Source: Bacteroides sp. CAG:770 (GTDB taxonomy: Bacteria > Bacteroidota > Bacteroidia > Bacteroidales > UBA932). Taken from it: a stretch of DNA of 64,000 bases. Positions 9,023-17,951 of this stretch are shown piece by piece. Position 1 is the first letter of the stretch. Every line of letters starts with the position of its first letter. The stretch lies in contig FR890653.1 of the NCBI GenBank assembly GCA_000435075.1, positions 1 to 64,000 of the forward strand. Direction: 5' to 3'. The translations under genes were made by a program, and so were the position numbers. The notes under the pieces are model-generated. The model worked only from the letters and a program-made list of their open reading frames with translations, was not told the origin of the DNA and searched no databases.

Positions 9023-9217
9023 CGACCCTCGTGGCAGGATACCAGCAGGCAGCAACTAGACACAACTCATTCTATAGCAACATGTTACACAAACAAAGAA
9101 GCATTCCAGCCCTTGCCAAGACCCCCTTTTGAAAGCACCTCTTGACAATACAAGAACACAGTAAACGTCTATCCACCAAGCATTTATCAAACATAGGCAC
9201 TGTCAAGAGGGTCGAAA
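9023..9217. repeat. Right copy of ~195-bp transposase-flanking unit with inverted ends
   Basis: This is the direct repeat of 7566-7758, starting TCGACCCTCGTGGCAG just after the transposase stop and ending CTGTCAAGAGGGTCGAAA. The two copies are about 80 % identical by eye and have only small length differences. The end sequences can pair with each other, so each copy can form a terminal stem, as a MITE or REPIN would. Confidence 0.85.
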
Positions 9218-9398
9218 TAATACTGTCTAGATGGGGGAGGCCGTCTTAAAAGTCAGACATTCCCCAGTGAGAATCAAGAATTCGCTTTAGGCCGTGTATA
9301 GGGCACTAACAATTTCACTCGCGCAAGGACTTTTAAGACAGTCTGGGGGTCAAAAAAAGCACATAGCCTCCGAAAACGTGTCATGTGGCTATTTCACG
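9218..9398. other. Gene-free tail of the mobile region with a short inverted repeat
   Basis: GTCTTAAAAGTC near 9253 and GACTTTTAAGAC near 9329 are an inverted pair about 75 nt apart. After the second arm, GGGGTCAAAAAAAGCACATAG and the adjacent CCTCCGAAA resemble the sequence after the left flanking unit near 7753-7782 (GGGTCAAAAAAAAATACGTAG then CCTCC). This suggests that the repeated context extends beyond the 195-bp units. No coding capacity was seen. Confidence 0.45.
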
Positions 9399-10421
9399 TT
9401 ACTCGTCCAGCATGAATTCGCCGGGGGTCTTGCCGACAGATGTGCGGAAGAAACGAGTGAAGAAGGAATGATTCTGGAAACCTAGCATTTCAGAGACCTG
9501 CTTGATAGAATACTTGCCGGAGAGGAGAAGACTCTTGGCATCCAGAATTACATAATCACGAATAAGGTCCAGAGGCTTGCATCCTGAGGCCTTCTTGACA
9601 AGACGGGAAAAATGCTTCTCGGAAATGCATTGACGACGGGCATAGAAACCCACGGAACGGTCCTTGCGGGAGAAATTATGGATGTCCGACTGGAAACTGA
9701 AAAGGACTTCCCGCTCACGGGTATAGACCAGACCGCCTTCCGGCAAAGAGTCATCATGGGCGCAATCATCAGTGGACCTCTTGCGCCACTTCAGAAGCAG
9801 ACTAGCGAAAATATAGGTAAAACCGGACAGAATACCGTCGGAAGTCTCAGAATCAGAATTCTTTACAATAAACTTGAGAGACTGGCACAATTTCTCGAAA
9901 TTCAGAGCCTCATCCTCATCAATACTAACAAGAGTCGGCTCCTGATTATGCAACACCCACTGCCTGAGACTACGCCCGTGAGGACCGCGGATCTCAGTCA
10001 TGATATATTCCGAATCCACAGCCACAAAAATGACAATGCAATCCTCAGAAAGCTCCACATTCTCCAGAATCTGCCCGCTGAAAATGATAAGGAGACTTCC
10101 CGCCTCCGCGACATAATCCCGCTGCTGGATCCTCGAGGAAATGCGCCCGCGCTTGCAGAAAATACAGAAGGTCAATGTTACCTTCACCGGAAACCTAAGT
10201 CTGGGCATATCAATGACATCGGGTTCATTACTTTCCCCGTTATCCTCCAGATTGTCCAGCAGACAGAACTTCTCCCCCACCCACACCTTGGAAATCTCAC
10301 CTTTAAGATAATTGACCCCGAATGCTGAAATTATATCCTCGTACTTCATTCCAATCCTAAAATAATCCATATATCCAAGTTCCTCAAGTTGTCGGATATT
10401 CCGGGCACTTGCGAAACCCAT
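9399..10421 (-). CDS. AraC-family transcriptional regulator
   Basis: A protein of about 340 aa. The C-terminal third is an AraC/XylS DNA-binding domain: an ISEKHFSRLVKKASGCKPLDLIRDYVILDAKSLLL helix set, then the second HTH with YSIKQVSEMLGFQNHSFFTRFFRTSVGKTPGEFML. The N-terminal part resembles a cupin-like sensor (residues about 80-180). Its ligand is unknown. Candidate starts are the ATG at 10421, 10370 and 10349; the reading frame also opens at a TTG (10439). The gene is divergent from the acyl-CoA ligase gene, so it may control that gene. Confidence 0.85.
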   Translation of the reverse strand: MGFASARNIRQLEELGYMDYFRIGMKYEDIISAFGVNYLKGEISKVWVGEKFCLLDNLEDNGESNEPDVIDMPRLRFPVKVTLTFCIFCKRGRISSRIQQRDYVAEAGSLLIIFSGQILENVELSEDCIVIFVAVDSEYIMTEIRGPHGRSLRQWVLHNQEPTLVSIDEDEALNFEKLCQSLKFIVKNSDSETSDGILSGFTYIFASLLLKWRKRSTDDCAHDDSLPEGGLVYTREREVLFSFQSDIHNFSRKDRSVGFYARRQCISEKHFSRLVKKASGCKPLDLIRDYVILDAKSLLLSGKYSIKQVSEMLGFQNHSFFTRFFRTSVGKTPGEFMLDE

Positions 10422-10533
10422 GTTACATATAACACACAAAAATAGACAAAATTTATCATACAGATACCGGTTTTTGTCTGTTTTAGAACATCCATCCTCC
10501 TTTTTGTGGCATGAAACATCCAGACATTATCCT

Positions 10534-10541
10534 TACCTTTG
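10534..10541 (+). promoter_or_regulatory. Possible -7 element upstream of the first acyl-CoA ligase
   Basis: TACCTTTG matches TAnnTTTG and lies 66 nt before the preferred ligase start. The nearest TTTG upstream (10503-10506) is 27 nt away, longer than the usual spacing. Confidence 0.4.
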
Positions 10542-10606
10542 CGTCCACTTTATGTACAGTGTGAAAGTCAATGAACGTCAGGCTTTCACCAAATCAAAGA
10601 CACAGC

Positions 10607-12259
10607 ATGAAATTCTACAAGAAAAGCAATTCATTCAGAGAATCTTACATCGACACTCTAGGAAAGCTTTACGATTATTCCACAATAAGGTACGCGAACA
10701 ACAGAGTCTCCAAAGTCATTGACACAGACAAGGAATACACCTATGCCGGCTTCAAGGTACAGTGCGACAGCCTGTCCAAACAGCTCACCCAATTCGGAAT
10801 CGGAGCCTCGGATAAAGTCGCCATATTGTCACAGAACATGCCTGAGTGGACCGTCGCTTTCTTCGCCACAGTTCCCTTCGGCAGAATCGCAATTCCTATT
10901 CTGCCGGAATCATCAGCAAACGAGGTGACGAACATACTGAATCATTCAGAGTCCAAAGTTCTGTTCGTTTCCAAAAAACTGCTGCCGAATGTAAGCCGTG
11001 AATGCATTGACAAACTCACTCTTGTCATTGACATAGAAACATTTGAATTCATAAAGCAGGACAATGACAAATTCACCTGCGACGGAAAAGTTGCCATGCC
11101 TATGCCGGATGACATCGCCACGATAATCTACACTTCAGGCACGACAGGAAACGCAAAAGGAGTGGTCCTGAGCCACAGGAACCTCACATCCTGCGTCGCA
11201 TCCTGCTTCCACGCGCAGCCGAGAAACGAAAAAGACCGCTGGCTCTCGATTCTGCCGATGTCACACACACTGGAATTGACATTGGGAGTACTCTACCCTA
11301 TGTATGTCGGCGCCTGCGTCTATTACATGTCCAAGCCGCCGGTACCGGCACTGCTTCTGAAAGCCATCCAGGCAGTGAAGCCGACCACGATGCTCTCGGT
11401 CCCGCTCATCATTGAAAAAATCTACAGAAGCAGCATCGTCCCGACCATCAAGAAGAGCCGTGTACTAAGCTGGATGAATACACACATGAACTTGCTGATG
11501 TGCAAGATCATAGGATTAAAACTTAAAAAGACATTCGGAGGCCATCTTTCATTCTTCGGAATCGGAGGCGCCAAACTTGACACAGAGGTAGAGACCTTCC
11601 TCCTCAGAGCAGGTTTCCCATATGCAGTCGGATACGGATTGACAGAGACATCTCCTCTGCTCAGTTTCACAGTAGGAAAGACAAGAGCCCCAGGCTCAAT
11701 CGGTTACACCGTAAAAAATGTAGAACTCAGACTCGACAACATCAATCCGGAGACAGGAGAAGGTGAAATCGTGGCCAAAGGGCCGAACGTGATGCTCGGT
11801 TACTACAAAGACCCGGAACGTACCAGGAAAGCCTTCACTGCAGACGGCTGGTTCAGGACCAATGATCTGGCCTGCATTGACGAAAAGGGTAGATATTACA
11901 TCAAGGGACGTCTCAGCAACATGATTCTCGGCTCTTCAGGAGAGAACATCTATCCTGAAGAAATCGAACAGGTAATCAATGGCATTGACGATGTGGACGA
12001 GTCGATCATTGTTCCTAGGGACGGCAAACTCGTAGCCCTCGTCACTTTCAATGAAAATGTCATTGACTGGAACCAGGAGGGTGAAGACGAGTTCTTCCGC
12101 AAGATAGAAGAATACAAGGCCAGGATTCTCGGAATCGTGAACAAGAACGTTAACAGGACTTCCAAGGTCAGTGCAGTACAAATCTTGCGTGAGCCATTCG
12201 AGAAAACAGCAACGCGCAAGATCCGAAGGTTCAAATATCTCCACAAGGAAGGCCTATAG
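10607..12259 (+). CDS. AMP-forming acyl-CoA synthetase (FadD-like), paralogue 1
   Basis: A 550-aa adenylate-forming enzyme that should activate a fatty or other carboxylic acid to acyl-AMP and then acyl-CoA. The ATP-binding P-loop is YTSGTTGNAKG (about residues 175-185). The A5 motif is YGLTETSPL and A7/A8 are GWFRTNDLACIDEKGRYYIKGR; the C-terminal lysine motif is KTATRKIRRFKYL. The start at 10607 (MKFYKKSNSFRES) aligns with the start of the paralogue at 23797. An ATG at 10571 is open in frame but adds 12 residues that the paralogue lacks. It is divergent from the AraC regulator and overlaps the helicase gene by 6 bp, tail to tail. Confidence 0.88.
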   Translation: MKFYKKSNSFRESYIDTLGKLYDYSTIRYANNRVSKVIDTDKEYTYAGFKVQCDSLSKQLTQFGIGASDKVAILSQNMPEWTVAFFATVPFGRIAIPILPESSANEVTNILNHSESKVLFVSKKLLPNVSRECIDKLTLVIDIETFEFIKQDNDKFTCDGKVAMPMPDDIATIIYTSGTTGNAKGVVLSHRNLTSCVASCFHAQPRNEKDRWLSILPMSHTLELTLGVLYPMYVGACVYYMSKPPVPALLLKAIQAVKPTTMLSVPLIIEKIYRSSIVPTIKKSRVLSWMNTHMNLLMCKIIGLKLKKTFGGHLSFFGIGGAKLDTEVETFLLRAGFPYAVGYGLTETSPLLSFTVGKTRAPGSIGYTVKNVELRLDNINPETGEGEIVAKGPNVMLGYYKDPERTRKAFTADGWFRTNDLACIDEKGRYYIKGRLSNMILGSSGENIYPEEIEQVINGIDDVDESIIVPRDGKLVALVTFNENVIDWNQEGEDEFFRKIEEYKARILGIVNKNVNRTSKVSAVQILREPFEKTATRKIRRFKYLHKEGL

Positions 12260-14632
12260 GCCACCCATAAACTTAGCAAGAACAGAGAGCACAGACTCTA
12301 CGACATTTTTACCGGGGACAGGGATTCTGATTTCAGAATTTCCAGTCTCCGGATTCTCATATACGATGGAGTCGATCAGTTTCGCTGTCTTTTCCGGAGA
12401 CCTTAGGGTTTCGGCAAGACCTGTAAAAAAGGCCACACCATGCTTTACAAGTTCGCCTGCATTGTCACAAGTCTCTTCCGAGTCCTGCACCGGGGAAGCA
12501 TTGGAAAAAACGCCCTCATTGCCATGAACTTCCTCCCCATATCCCGACTCGGACACACTGTCATTGACAATTTCCGAATCAAAAGAATCGGCATCGGCAG
12601 CTGCTTCCGGAAGGTCCTCGACATAACCGGCCACGGATTCCAGAACCTTGTTCATCCGGTTGTCATCCAGAATCACGGTATCGTCGCCTCCATCCAGAAG
12701 GCCCTCGAACAAGGAAGACTTCACCTCCAGCGTAGAAAGCATCCTCTCCTCGAACGAGTCCTTTGATATCATATTGATTACCTGAATCTTACGTTCCTGA
12801 CCGATACGATAGATACGGCCGATTCTCTGCTCCAGTACTGCAGGATTCCACGGAATATCCAGATTTATGATAAGGGATGCAGTCTGCAAGTTCAGACCGG
12901 TACTTCCTGTATCAGTCGAGACAAAGACTCTGCAATCCGGATTCTCCCAGAAATCACTTATGAGGACATTGCGCTTTTCAGAAGGCACCGTTCCGCTAAG
13001 AGACGAATAGCCGATTCCAGCCTTATCCAGTTCAGATGCGACAAGCCGTGTCATCCTCTCCCACTGGCTGAACACCACTACTTTCTCATTCCCGCTCTCG
13101 ACCACATTCCTGATGATGTTCATCGTCTCATCCACCTTGGTATCGTATCTTGTTTCCTGGTCCAGAATGTACGTACTGTCACAAACCATCCGTATCTGAC
13201 TAAGCAGCAGGAGCATACGTTTCCTGTCCTTGTCACTCAGAAAATGCATGCGCCGCCATTTGGAAACCAGTTGGGCCACAGACACGCGGAAACCGTCATG
13301 CAGTTCCCTCTGCTGAGGGGTCATAGGCACGAACAGATTCTGGTCAGTCCTGGCAGGCAACTGAATCTCCACGTCAGCCTTCCTGCGCCTTATCAGACGC
13401 TGCTTCAACCTCTCTCCCACGACATTGAGATTCTTGTAAGACACGATTTTGCCGCTTTCGTCCTTGACCGTAGTCTCCTCGATGAACTTGTAATATGGTC
13501 CGAGACAGAACTGGTCCACGAACTCCATCACGGAATAAAGCTCTTCCAGCTTGTTTTCCAGCGGAGTTCCGGACAAGACTATGGAATAATCCGACTGAAT
13601 ACGCCTGGCCGACTTGGAAATCTGCGTGTTCCAGTTCTTGAGTCGCTGAACCTCATCCATTATGACACACTCAGCATATTGGTCGCCAGACTGCTTCACA
13701 TCATTGCTCAACGCATGATAAGAAACAATCTTATAAAACGTATCGGACTCATAAAGTTCCTTGCGCTTCGCAGGAGTGCCCTCCACTATCACGGCCTCCG
13801 AGTCGGTAAACCTCTCTATCTCTTTCTTCCACTGATACTTAAGCGACGCCGGACACAGCACCATGACAGACGAAATCAGACCTGCCTTCTTCATCAGCTC
13901 AGCCGTACCGATTGCCTGCACAGTCTTTCCGAGTCCCATCTCATCAGCGATAATGGACTTGCCCTTCCCGAACGCGAACCGGATTCCCTCCTCCTGATAA
14001 GGATACAATTTCGTATGAAGCAGATTATCGAAATCGGTATCTGTCAATGACTTGAGATACTGCTCCCTATACTGGGCGTCCTTCAGTTCCGCCAGATAAT
14101 CCGTCACATCCGGATAACAGCGGAAATCCGGATCCGCGACCTTCGCCTTCGCGATAAACTCAGCCATCACCGGAAGTGATTCTGTCAATGCCTTTCCGTC
14201 CGGCGAGAAATAGTCCTTTGCCAATGCCGACATTTCGGTCCAATGGGCGCTTCCTATACGGAGGCACACGGAACGTCCGTTCCTGTAAGAAAGATACAAT
14301 GAAGAATACGGAGGATTCACGACAGGGACCTTCTTGTGTCTGGTCTCAAGCCATTGGCGCACAGCCTCAATATGCTTGCACGTCCCGATCTGCGTGGTCT
14401 TGAAATCCATACAAGAACAGAAGTTCCACCGGCTCTCATTACCACGATAGACGACCTTGTAACTGCTCTTCGTCTTGGGATTGCGCACATCGAACACGCC
14501 ATAGGCCGCCTCGTCTCCTCTCGGCACGACTGAAAGCACCTCCCTGGCAGCAAACTGCCTCCTCAACGTTTTCTGCCACTCCTCCGGACTCATTCCCTCC
14601 GGCTTGACAACATTAGATAATTTCTTCCCCAT
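12254..14632 (-). CDS. SNF2-family helicase-like ATPase with N-terminal SWIM zinc finger
   Basis: A 792-aa Swi2/Snf2 ATPase that probably remodels or translocates on DNA-protein complexes. The N-terminal SWIM motif is CSC...CKH (Cys72, Cys74, Cys85, His87). The ATPase motif I is DEMGLGKT at 230-237, motif II DEVQ, motif III LSGTPLENKLEELYS, then motif V STDTGSTGLNLQ and motif VI EQRIGRIYRIGQ. The last 150 residues form an acidic, low-complexity tail ending in a conserved-looking ENPETGNSEIRIPVPGK segment. Its length and domain order match bacterial SNF2 proteins of the HepA/RapA-like group, but no partner gene is adjacent. Confidence 0.9.
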   Translation of the reverse strand: MGKKLSNVVKPEGMSPEEWQKTLRRQFAAREVLSVVPRGDEAAYGVFDVRNPKTKSSYKVVYRGNESRWNFCSCMDFKTTQIGTCKHIEAVRQWLETRHKKVPVVNPPYSSLYLSYRNGRSVCLRIGSAHWTEMSALAKDYFSPDGKALTESLPVMAEFIAKAKVADPDFRCYPDVTDYLAELKDAQYREQYLKSLTDTDFDNLLHTKLYPYQEEGIRFAFGKGKSIIADEMGLGKTVQAIGTAELMKKAGLISSVMVLCPASLKYQWKKEIERFTDSEAVIVEGTPAKRKELYESDTFYKIVSYHALSNDVKQSGDQYAECVIMDEVQRLKNWNTQISKSARRIQSDYSIVLSGTPLENKLEELYSVMEFVDQFCLGPYYKFIEETTVKDESGKIVSYKNLNVVGERLKQRLIRRRKADVEIQLPARTDQNLFVPMTPQQRELHDGFRVSVAQLVSKWRRMHFLSDKDRKRMLLLLSQIRMVCDSTYILDQETRYDTKVDETMNIIRNVVESGNEKVVVFSQWERMTRLVASELDKAGIGYSSLSGTVPSEKRNVLISDFWENPDCRVFVSTDTGSTGLNLQTASLIINLDIPWNPAVLEQRIGRIYRIGQERKIQVINMISKDSFEERMLSTLEVKSSLFEGLLDGGDDTVILDDNRMNKVLESVAGYVEDLPEAAADADSFDSEIVNDSVSESGYGEEVHGNEGVFSNASPVQDSEETCDNAGELVKHGVAFFTGLAETLRSPEKTAKLIDSIVYENPETGNSEIRIPVPGKNVVESVLSVLAKFMGGL

Positions 14633-14737
14633 ACGTTCTGATTCTACAATTCATGTTTCGCACCGAGTGTTTGTCTAATTGGAGGCCTGTCCCCCATACG
14701 AAGGCAAAAATGCCCACGCACTCGCGGAACTTGAGTT

Positions 14738-15388
14738 CTACGACTTTCTTGCAGCACCGAGCCAGAGCATAACCTGCCCCGAATAATAAGGAATCATGAC
14801 CAGCCAACGGCTTCCGTCCAGCGGTTCCACGAATTTATTATATGCCAAGAAAGTATCCGAAATCAGAAAAAGAAATGCTCCCAAGGCAAACAGCCACTTG
14901 CCCTGGAACTGCGCGAGCACTGTCATTACGCAGATAAGTGCCGCATAAATCACACAGCCACAACGTATTACCCCGGCAGGGGCATCAGGTATAATCCAGA
15001 TCATCGCCGCCGTAAAGAACAGCAGGAACACCAGCGAGACCAATGAAACCTTTCTCACCCCAGGCCTCCCTACGGCCCCCGAAATGAGATTCCCACCGAA
15101 AAAGGATATGAGCATGACATGGGCCAATGCAAAAAAGCCCATCTGACCGATGAAACTGCCGTAGGCCCCCATCCAGTCCCCGACGAGCGAAAAAGCCATC
15201 GCCAATGTCATCTGCCACGGAAGGAGAAAGATTCCGGCCAATGTCAATGTCGCCAGAGGCCCGACAATCCTGTATTTGACGGCTGCCGCCGGAAGGATTC
15301 CTGTCAATGCCTTTGTCGGCACAAAATATATCGCAGCCAGCACGGCAACTGCGGCCAGCACAGTCAATGTAATCTTTTTCCTGTCCAT
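14738..15388 (-). CDS. YhhN/TMEM86-family integral membrane protein (lysoplasmalogenase-like)
   Basis: A 216-residue protein with about seven hydrophobic segments. It carries the YhhN family signatures AFSLVGDWMGAYG and ALGAFLFLISDTFLAYNKF, whose conserved Asp residues are thought to be catalytic in TMEM86 lysoplasmalogenases. Those enzymes cleave the vinyl-ether bond of lysoplasmalogens and release an aldehyde. It lies just downstream of an aldehyde dehydrogenase gene on the same strand (14 bp gap), a sensible pairing if an aldehyde is released. That substrate link is inference. Confidence 0.82.
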   Translation of the reverse strand: MDRKKITLTVLAAVAVLAAIYFVPTKALTGILPAAAVKYRIVGPLATLTLAGIFLLPWQMTLAMAFSLVGDWMGAYGSFIGQMGFFALAHVMLISFFGGNLISGAVGRPGVRKVSLVSLVFLLFFTAAMIWIIPDAPAGVIRCGCVIYAALICVMTVLAQFQGKWLFALGAFLFLISDTFLAYNKFVEPLDGSRWLVMIPYYSGQVMLWLGAARKS

Positions 15389-15402
15389 AACTCACTGAAT
15401 TG

Positions 15403-16779
15403 CTACAGAAGTGACTTCACCATCTTGAAGAACTTGTAAGGCATGTACCTGAACGGCAGGTCAATCGAAGTCGGAGTCACGATGTTTGACCTGTAATGAG
15501 TGAACGCGTCGAAACTCAGTTTGCCATGGTAACTGCCCATTCCAGACATGCCGACGCCTCCGAAAGGGACATGCTCGTTTGCGATATGCAATATGGTATC
15601 ATTCAGACAAGATCCGCCAGACGAAGTGTACCTCAGAACATAATCCCCGTTCGTTCCGAAATAATACAATGCCAGAGGCTTCTCCCTGGACGTGACAAAC
15701 TCCGTCACCTCAGATATATTTCTGAAAGTCAATACCGGGAATATCGGTCCGAATATCTCTTCCTGCATCACAGGAGAATCCGGGCTGACATTGTCCAGAA
15801 CAGTAGGCTCGATGTATCTTTCCGCCTTGTCAGTATGACCTCCGAACACGATGTTTCCGTCCTTGAAATATCCCGTAAGTCTCTCGAAGGCAGCATCATT
15901 CACGACACGGACGAAGTGTCCGCTCTCCTGAGGATTACTGCCAAGCAACTCGGCAAACGCTTTTCCGAGCGCCTCCAGGAACCTGTCCTTCACCTCTTCA
16001 TGGACCATCAGATAATCCGGCGCAATGCAAGTCTGCCCAGCATTGAGAGTCTTCCCCCAAGCCACGCGCTTCGCGGCAACATTGATATCAGCATCCTTGT
16101 CAATGATACAAGGGCTCTTGCCTCCGAGTTCAAGCACGACAGGTGTCAGGTACTTGGCGGCTGCAGTCATCACGCGGCGTCCCAGCGACGGGCTTCCTGT
16201 AAAGAATATGATATCCCACCTTTCTTCGAGCAAGGCAGCATTGACATCCCTATGTCCCTGAGTCACTGCAATATAGTCTTCAGGGAAGGTATCTGCGATC
16301 ATGTCTTCGATGACCTTCGAGACATTCGGCACGTAAGGCGACGGCTTCAGCACGGCCGTACAACCCGCCGAGATGGCACCGACAAGCGGAGTAAGCAGCA
16401 GCTGGACCGGATAATTCCACGGGGATATTATCAATGCAGTACCGAGCGGCTCGCTGATGATTCTGCTCATGGAAGGGAACATTTTCAATGGTGTCGGCAC
16501 ACATGTCTGACGGGTCCACTTCCCTATCTTGCGTATATGAGTACGGATTTCCCCGAGCAGGATACTGATTTCCGTCATGTATGCCTCCTCGTAAGATTTG
16601 TGCAAATCTGCCCACAGGGCATCGCAAAGAGGCTTTTCCCATTTCAGGACAGCCTTCTCGAATGCCTTCAGATTTGATTTCCTCACAGCCACGTCCAATG
16701 TGGCTCCGGAATGAAAATATCTGGCCTGTTTCCCGCGGATTTCGCGGATGCGCTCAGGCGTTGTACTTGTCAATGTCAT
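15403..16779 (-). CDS. Aldehyde dehydrogenase (class 3 / fatty aldehyde type)
   Basis: A 458-aa NAD(P)-dependent aldehyde dehydrogenase. The short length, the start IREIRGKQARYFHSGATLD, and the C-terminal FGGVGMSGMGSYHGKLSFDAFTHYR are typical of the ALDH3/FALDH group, which oxidises medium- and long-chain aldehydes. The general-base Glu217 is in LELGGKSPC and the nucleophile Cys251 in NAGQTCIAPDY. It is followed by the YhhN-family gene. A TAAATTTG word (16784-16791, minus strand) ends only 4 bp before the ATG, so either it is not a promoter or the mRNA is nearly leaderless. Confidence 0.92.
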   Translation of the reverse strand: MTLTSTTPERIREIRGKQARYFHSGATLDVAVRKSNLKAFEKAVLKWEKPLCDALWADLHKSYEEAYMTEISILLGEIRTHIRKIGKWTRQTCVPTPLKMFPSMSRIISEPLGTALIISPWNYPVQLLLTPLVGAISAGCTAVLKPSPYVPNVSKVIEDMIADTFPEDYIAVTQGHRDVNAALLEERWDIIFFTGSPSLGRRVMTAAAKYLTPVVLELGGKSPCIIDKDADINVAAKRVAWGKTLNAGQTCIAPDYLMVHEEVKDRFLEALGKAFAELLGSNPQESGHFVRVVNDAAFERLTGYFKDGNIVFGGHTDKAERYIEPTVLDNVSPDSPVMQEEIFGPIFPVLTFRNISEVTEFVTSREKPLALYYFGTNGDYVLRYTSSGGSCLNDTILHIANEHVPFGGVGMSGMGSYHGKLSFDAFTHYRSNIVTPTSIDLPFRYMPYKFFKMVKSLL

Positions 16780-16829
16780 AGTCCAAATTTAACTAAAATA
16801 CCCCATTATCACAAGACTTTCGTGAAGGA

Positions 16830-17699
16830 TTACCGTCTTCCCGTGAAATGGTCCATCACTGAATAAACGCCAAACACCTTTCCGAAAACAAAGTCAAACA
16901 GCCAGTTGGGGAGCAGGCCCTGCCATATTCTGATGAAGTGGTATGCAAACGGAATTCCGCGGAACGATTTCCCATCCTCTATAGCCCTGATTATCTTCCT
17001 GGATGTCTTCTCCGGCTTCAATATCGGGAACACCTTGGAATTCACTCCGTCAAACATTCCCGTATTTATGAAATATGGCGCCACAGATGTCACGCGGACT
17101 TTGCTTCCGGCCAGCTTCAGTTCCACCCGCATTGACTCTGTCCATCCTATCACCGCCCATTTGCTGGCGCAGTAAACTGACAGTTTCGGCACACCGAGCA
17201 TTCCGGCTGCCGAGGCTATGTTGCAGATGTGCCCGCTGTCCCGTTTCAACATATCGGGAAGTACAGCCAATGCCACATACATCGGAGCATTGGCATTGAT
17301 ATCCATCGTCAGGTCAATGTCCTGGATTGTCTGCTTGTCGAAGGTCCTGTTTCCCCTGACTATTCCGGCGCAGTTTATAAGGATATCCACCTGACCGACT
17401 TCTTTCTTGACTTTTTCGTAGGTCAATGCTATCTCGTCGGGCGAGGCAACATTGACAATATAACTGCTGATATGCCCCTGCGCGGCAGCTTTCACCTTCG
17501 GGCGCACATGCCCGAGTTCAGCCTCGGTTATGTCAATGTTAGCCCTGTTGATGTCCCAAATGATCAGATTTGCGGCTCCTTTTTCGAGGCAGATCCGCCC
17601 CATGATACGTCCGATTCCGGAAGCACCTCCGGTAATCAGGAAATTTTTTCCGATAATGTTCATATTTTCGTCCACGTTCGTTTCGATTCGGTCTGACAT
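16830..17699 (-). CDS. Short-chain dehydrogenase/reductase
   Basis: An SDR of about 289 aa with the cofactor loop TGGASGIG, the NCAGIVRG motif and the catalytic Ser...YCASK set (Tyr and Lys in LSVYCASKWAV). The acidic residue after strand 2 (IIWDIN) suggests NAD(H). It resembles the retinol/17-beta-hydroxysteroid dehydrogenase-like (classical SDR16C) group, which points to a lipid alcohol or aldehyde, but this is not proved. ATG starts at 17699 or 17663 are both possible. A -7-like CAAATTTA (17745-17752, minus strand) lies upstream. It is followed after 50 bp by the aldehyde dehydrogenase gene. Confidence 0.88.
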   Translation of the reverse strand: MSDRIETNVDENMNIIGKNFLITGGASGIGRIMGRICLEKGAANLIIWDINRANIDITEAELGHVRPKVKAAAQGHISSYIVNVASPDEIALTYEKVKKEVGQVDILINCAGIVRGNRTFDKQTIQDIDLTMDINANAPMYVALAVLPDMLKRDSGHICNIASAAGMLGVPKLSVYCASKWAVIGWTESMRVELKLAGSKVRVTSVAPYFINTGMFDGVNSKVFPILKPEKTSRKIIRAIEDGKSFRGIPFAYHFIRIWQGLLPNWLFDFVFGKVFGVYSVMDHFTGRR

Positions 17700-17903
17700 G
17701 GCATTTGCCTGCCATCCCCATCGGCAATCCCGCCGATGCGGCTGCAAATTTACAAAAAATGCGACATTTATGTATAAAAATTAGACCAAACGACATTAAA
17801 TAATCCTTAAAAAATAACTTGGGAATCCTCCACAAATCTTTACCAACTTATTTTTTAACGCTCACTAAACAAGAATGAATGGACAAATTAAAACTTCCGG
17901 GAC

Positions 17904-17930
17904 AAAAAAAGGACGGATTGCTCCGCCCTT
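17904..17930 (-). terminator. Terminator downstream of META lipoprotein gene
   Basis: Read on the minus strand, GGGCGGA pairs with TCCGTCC (17928-17922 with 17917-17911, one G-T pair) and is followed by seven T residues. It begins 21 nt after the lipoprotein stop. Confidence 0.75.
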
Positions 17931-17951
17931 CTACATGTATTTCCGAACCGA

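Noticed and set aside
7566..9217. CRISPR array
   Set aside because: Only two long, widely spaced repeats around a transposase gene; no short regular repeats or spacers, and no cas genes.
10571..10606. Upstream ATG for the first acyl-CoA ligase
   Set aside because: It adds 12 residues without a match in the paralogue, whose start aligns with 10607.
14613..14807. 64-codon frame between the helicase and the YhhN gene
   Set aside because: It overlaps both neighbouring genes and has no recognisable features or start context.
15496..16677. Open frame of 393 codons opposite the aldehyde dehydrogenase
   Set aside because: It is the antisense shadow of a clear ALDH with intact catalytic residues; its composition (Arg, Ser and Cys rich) shows no family.
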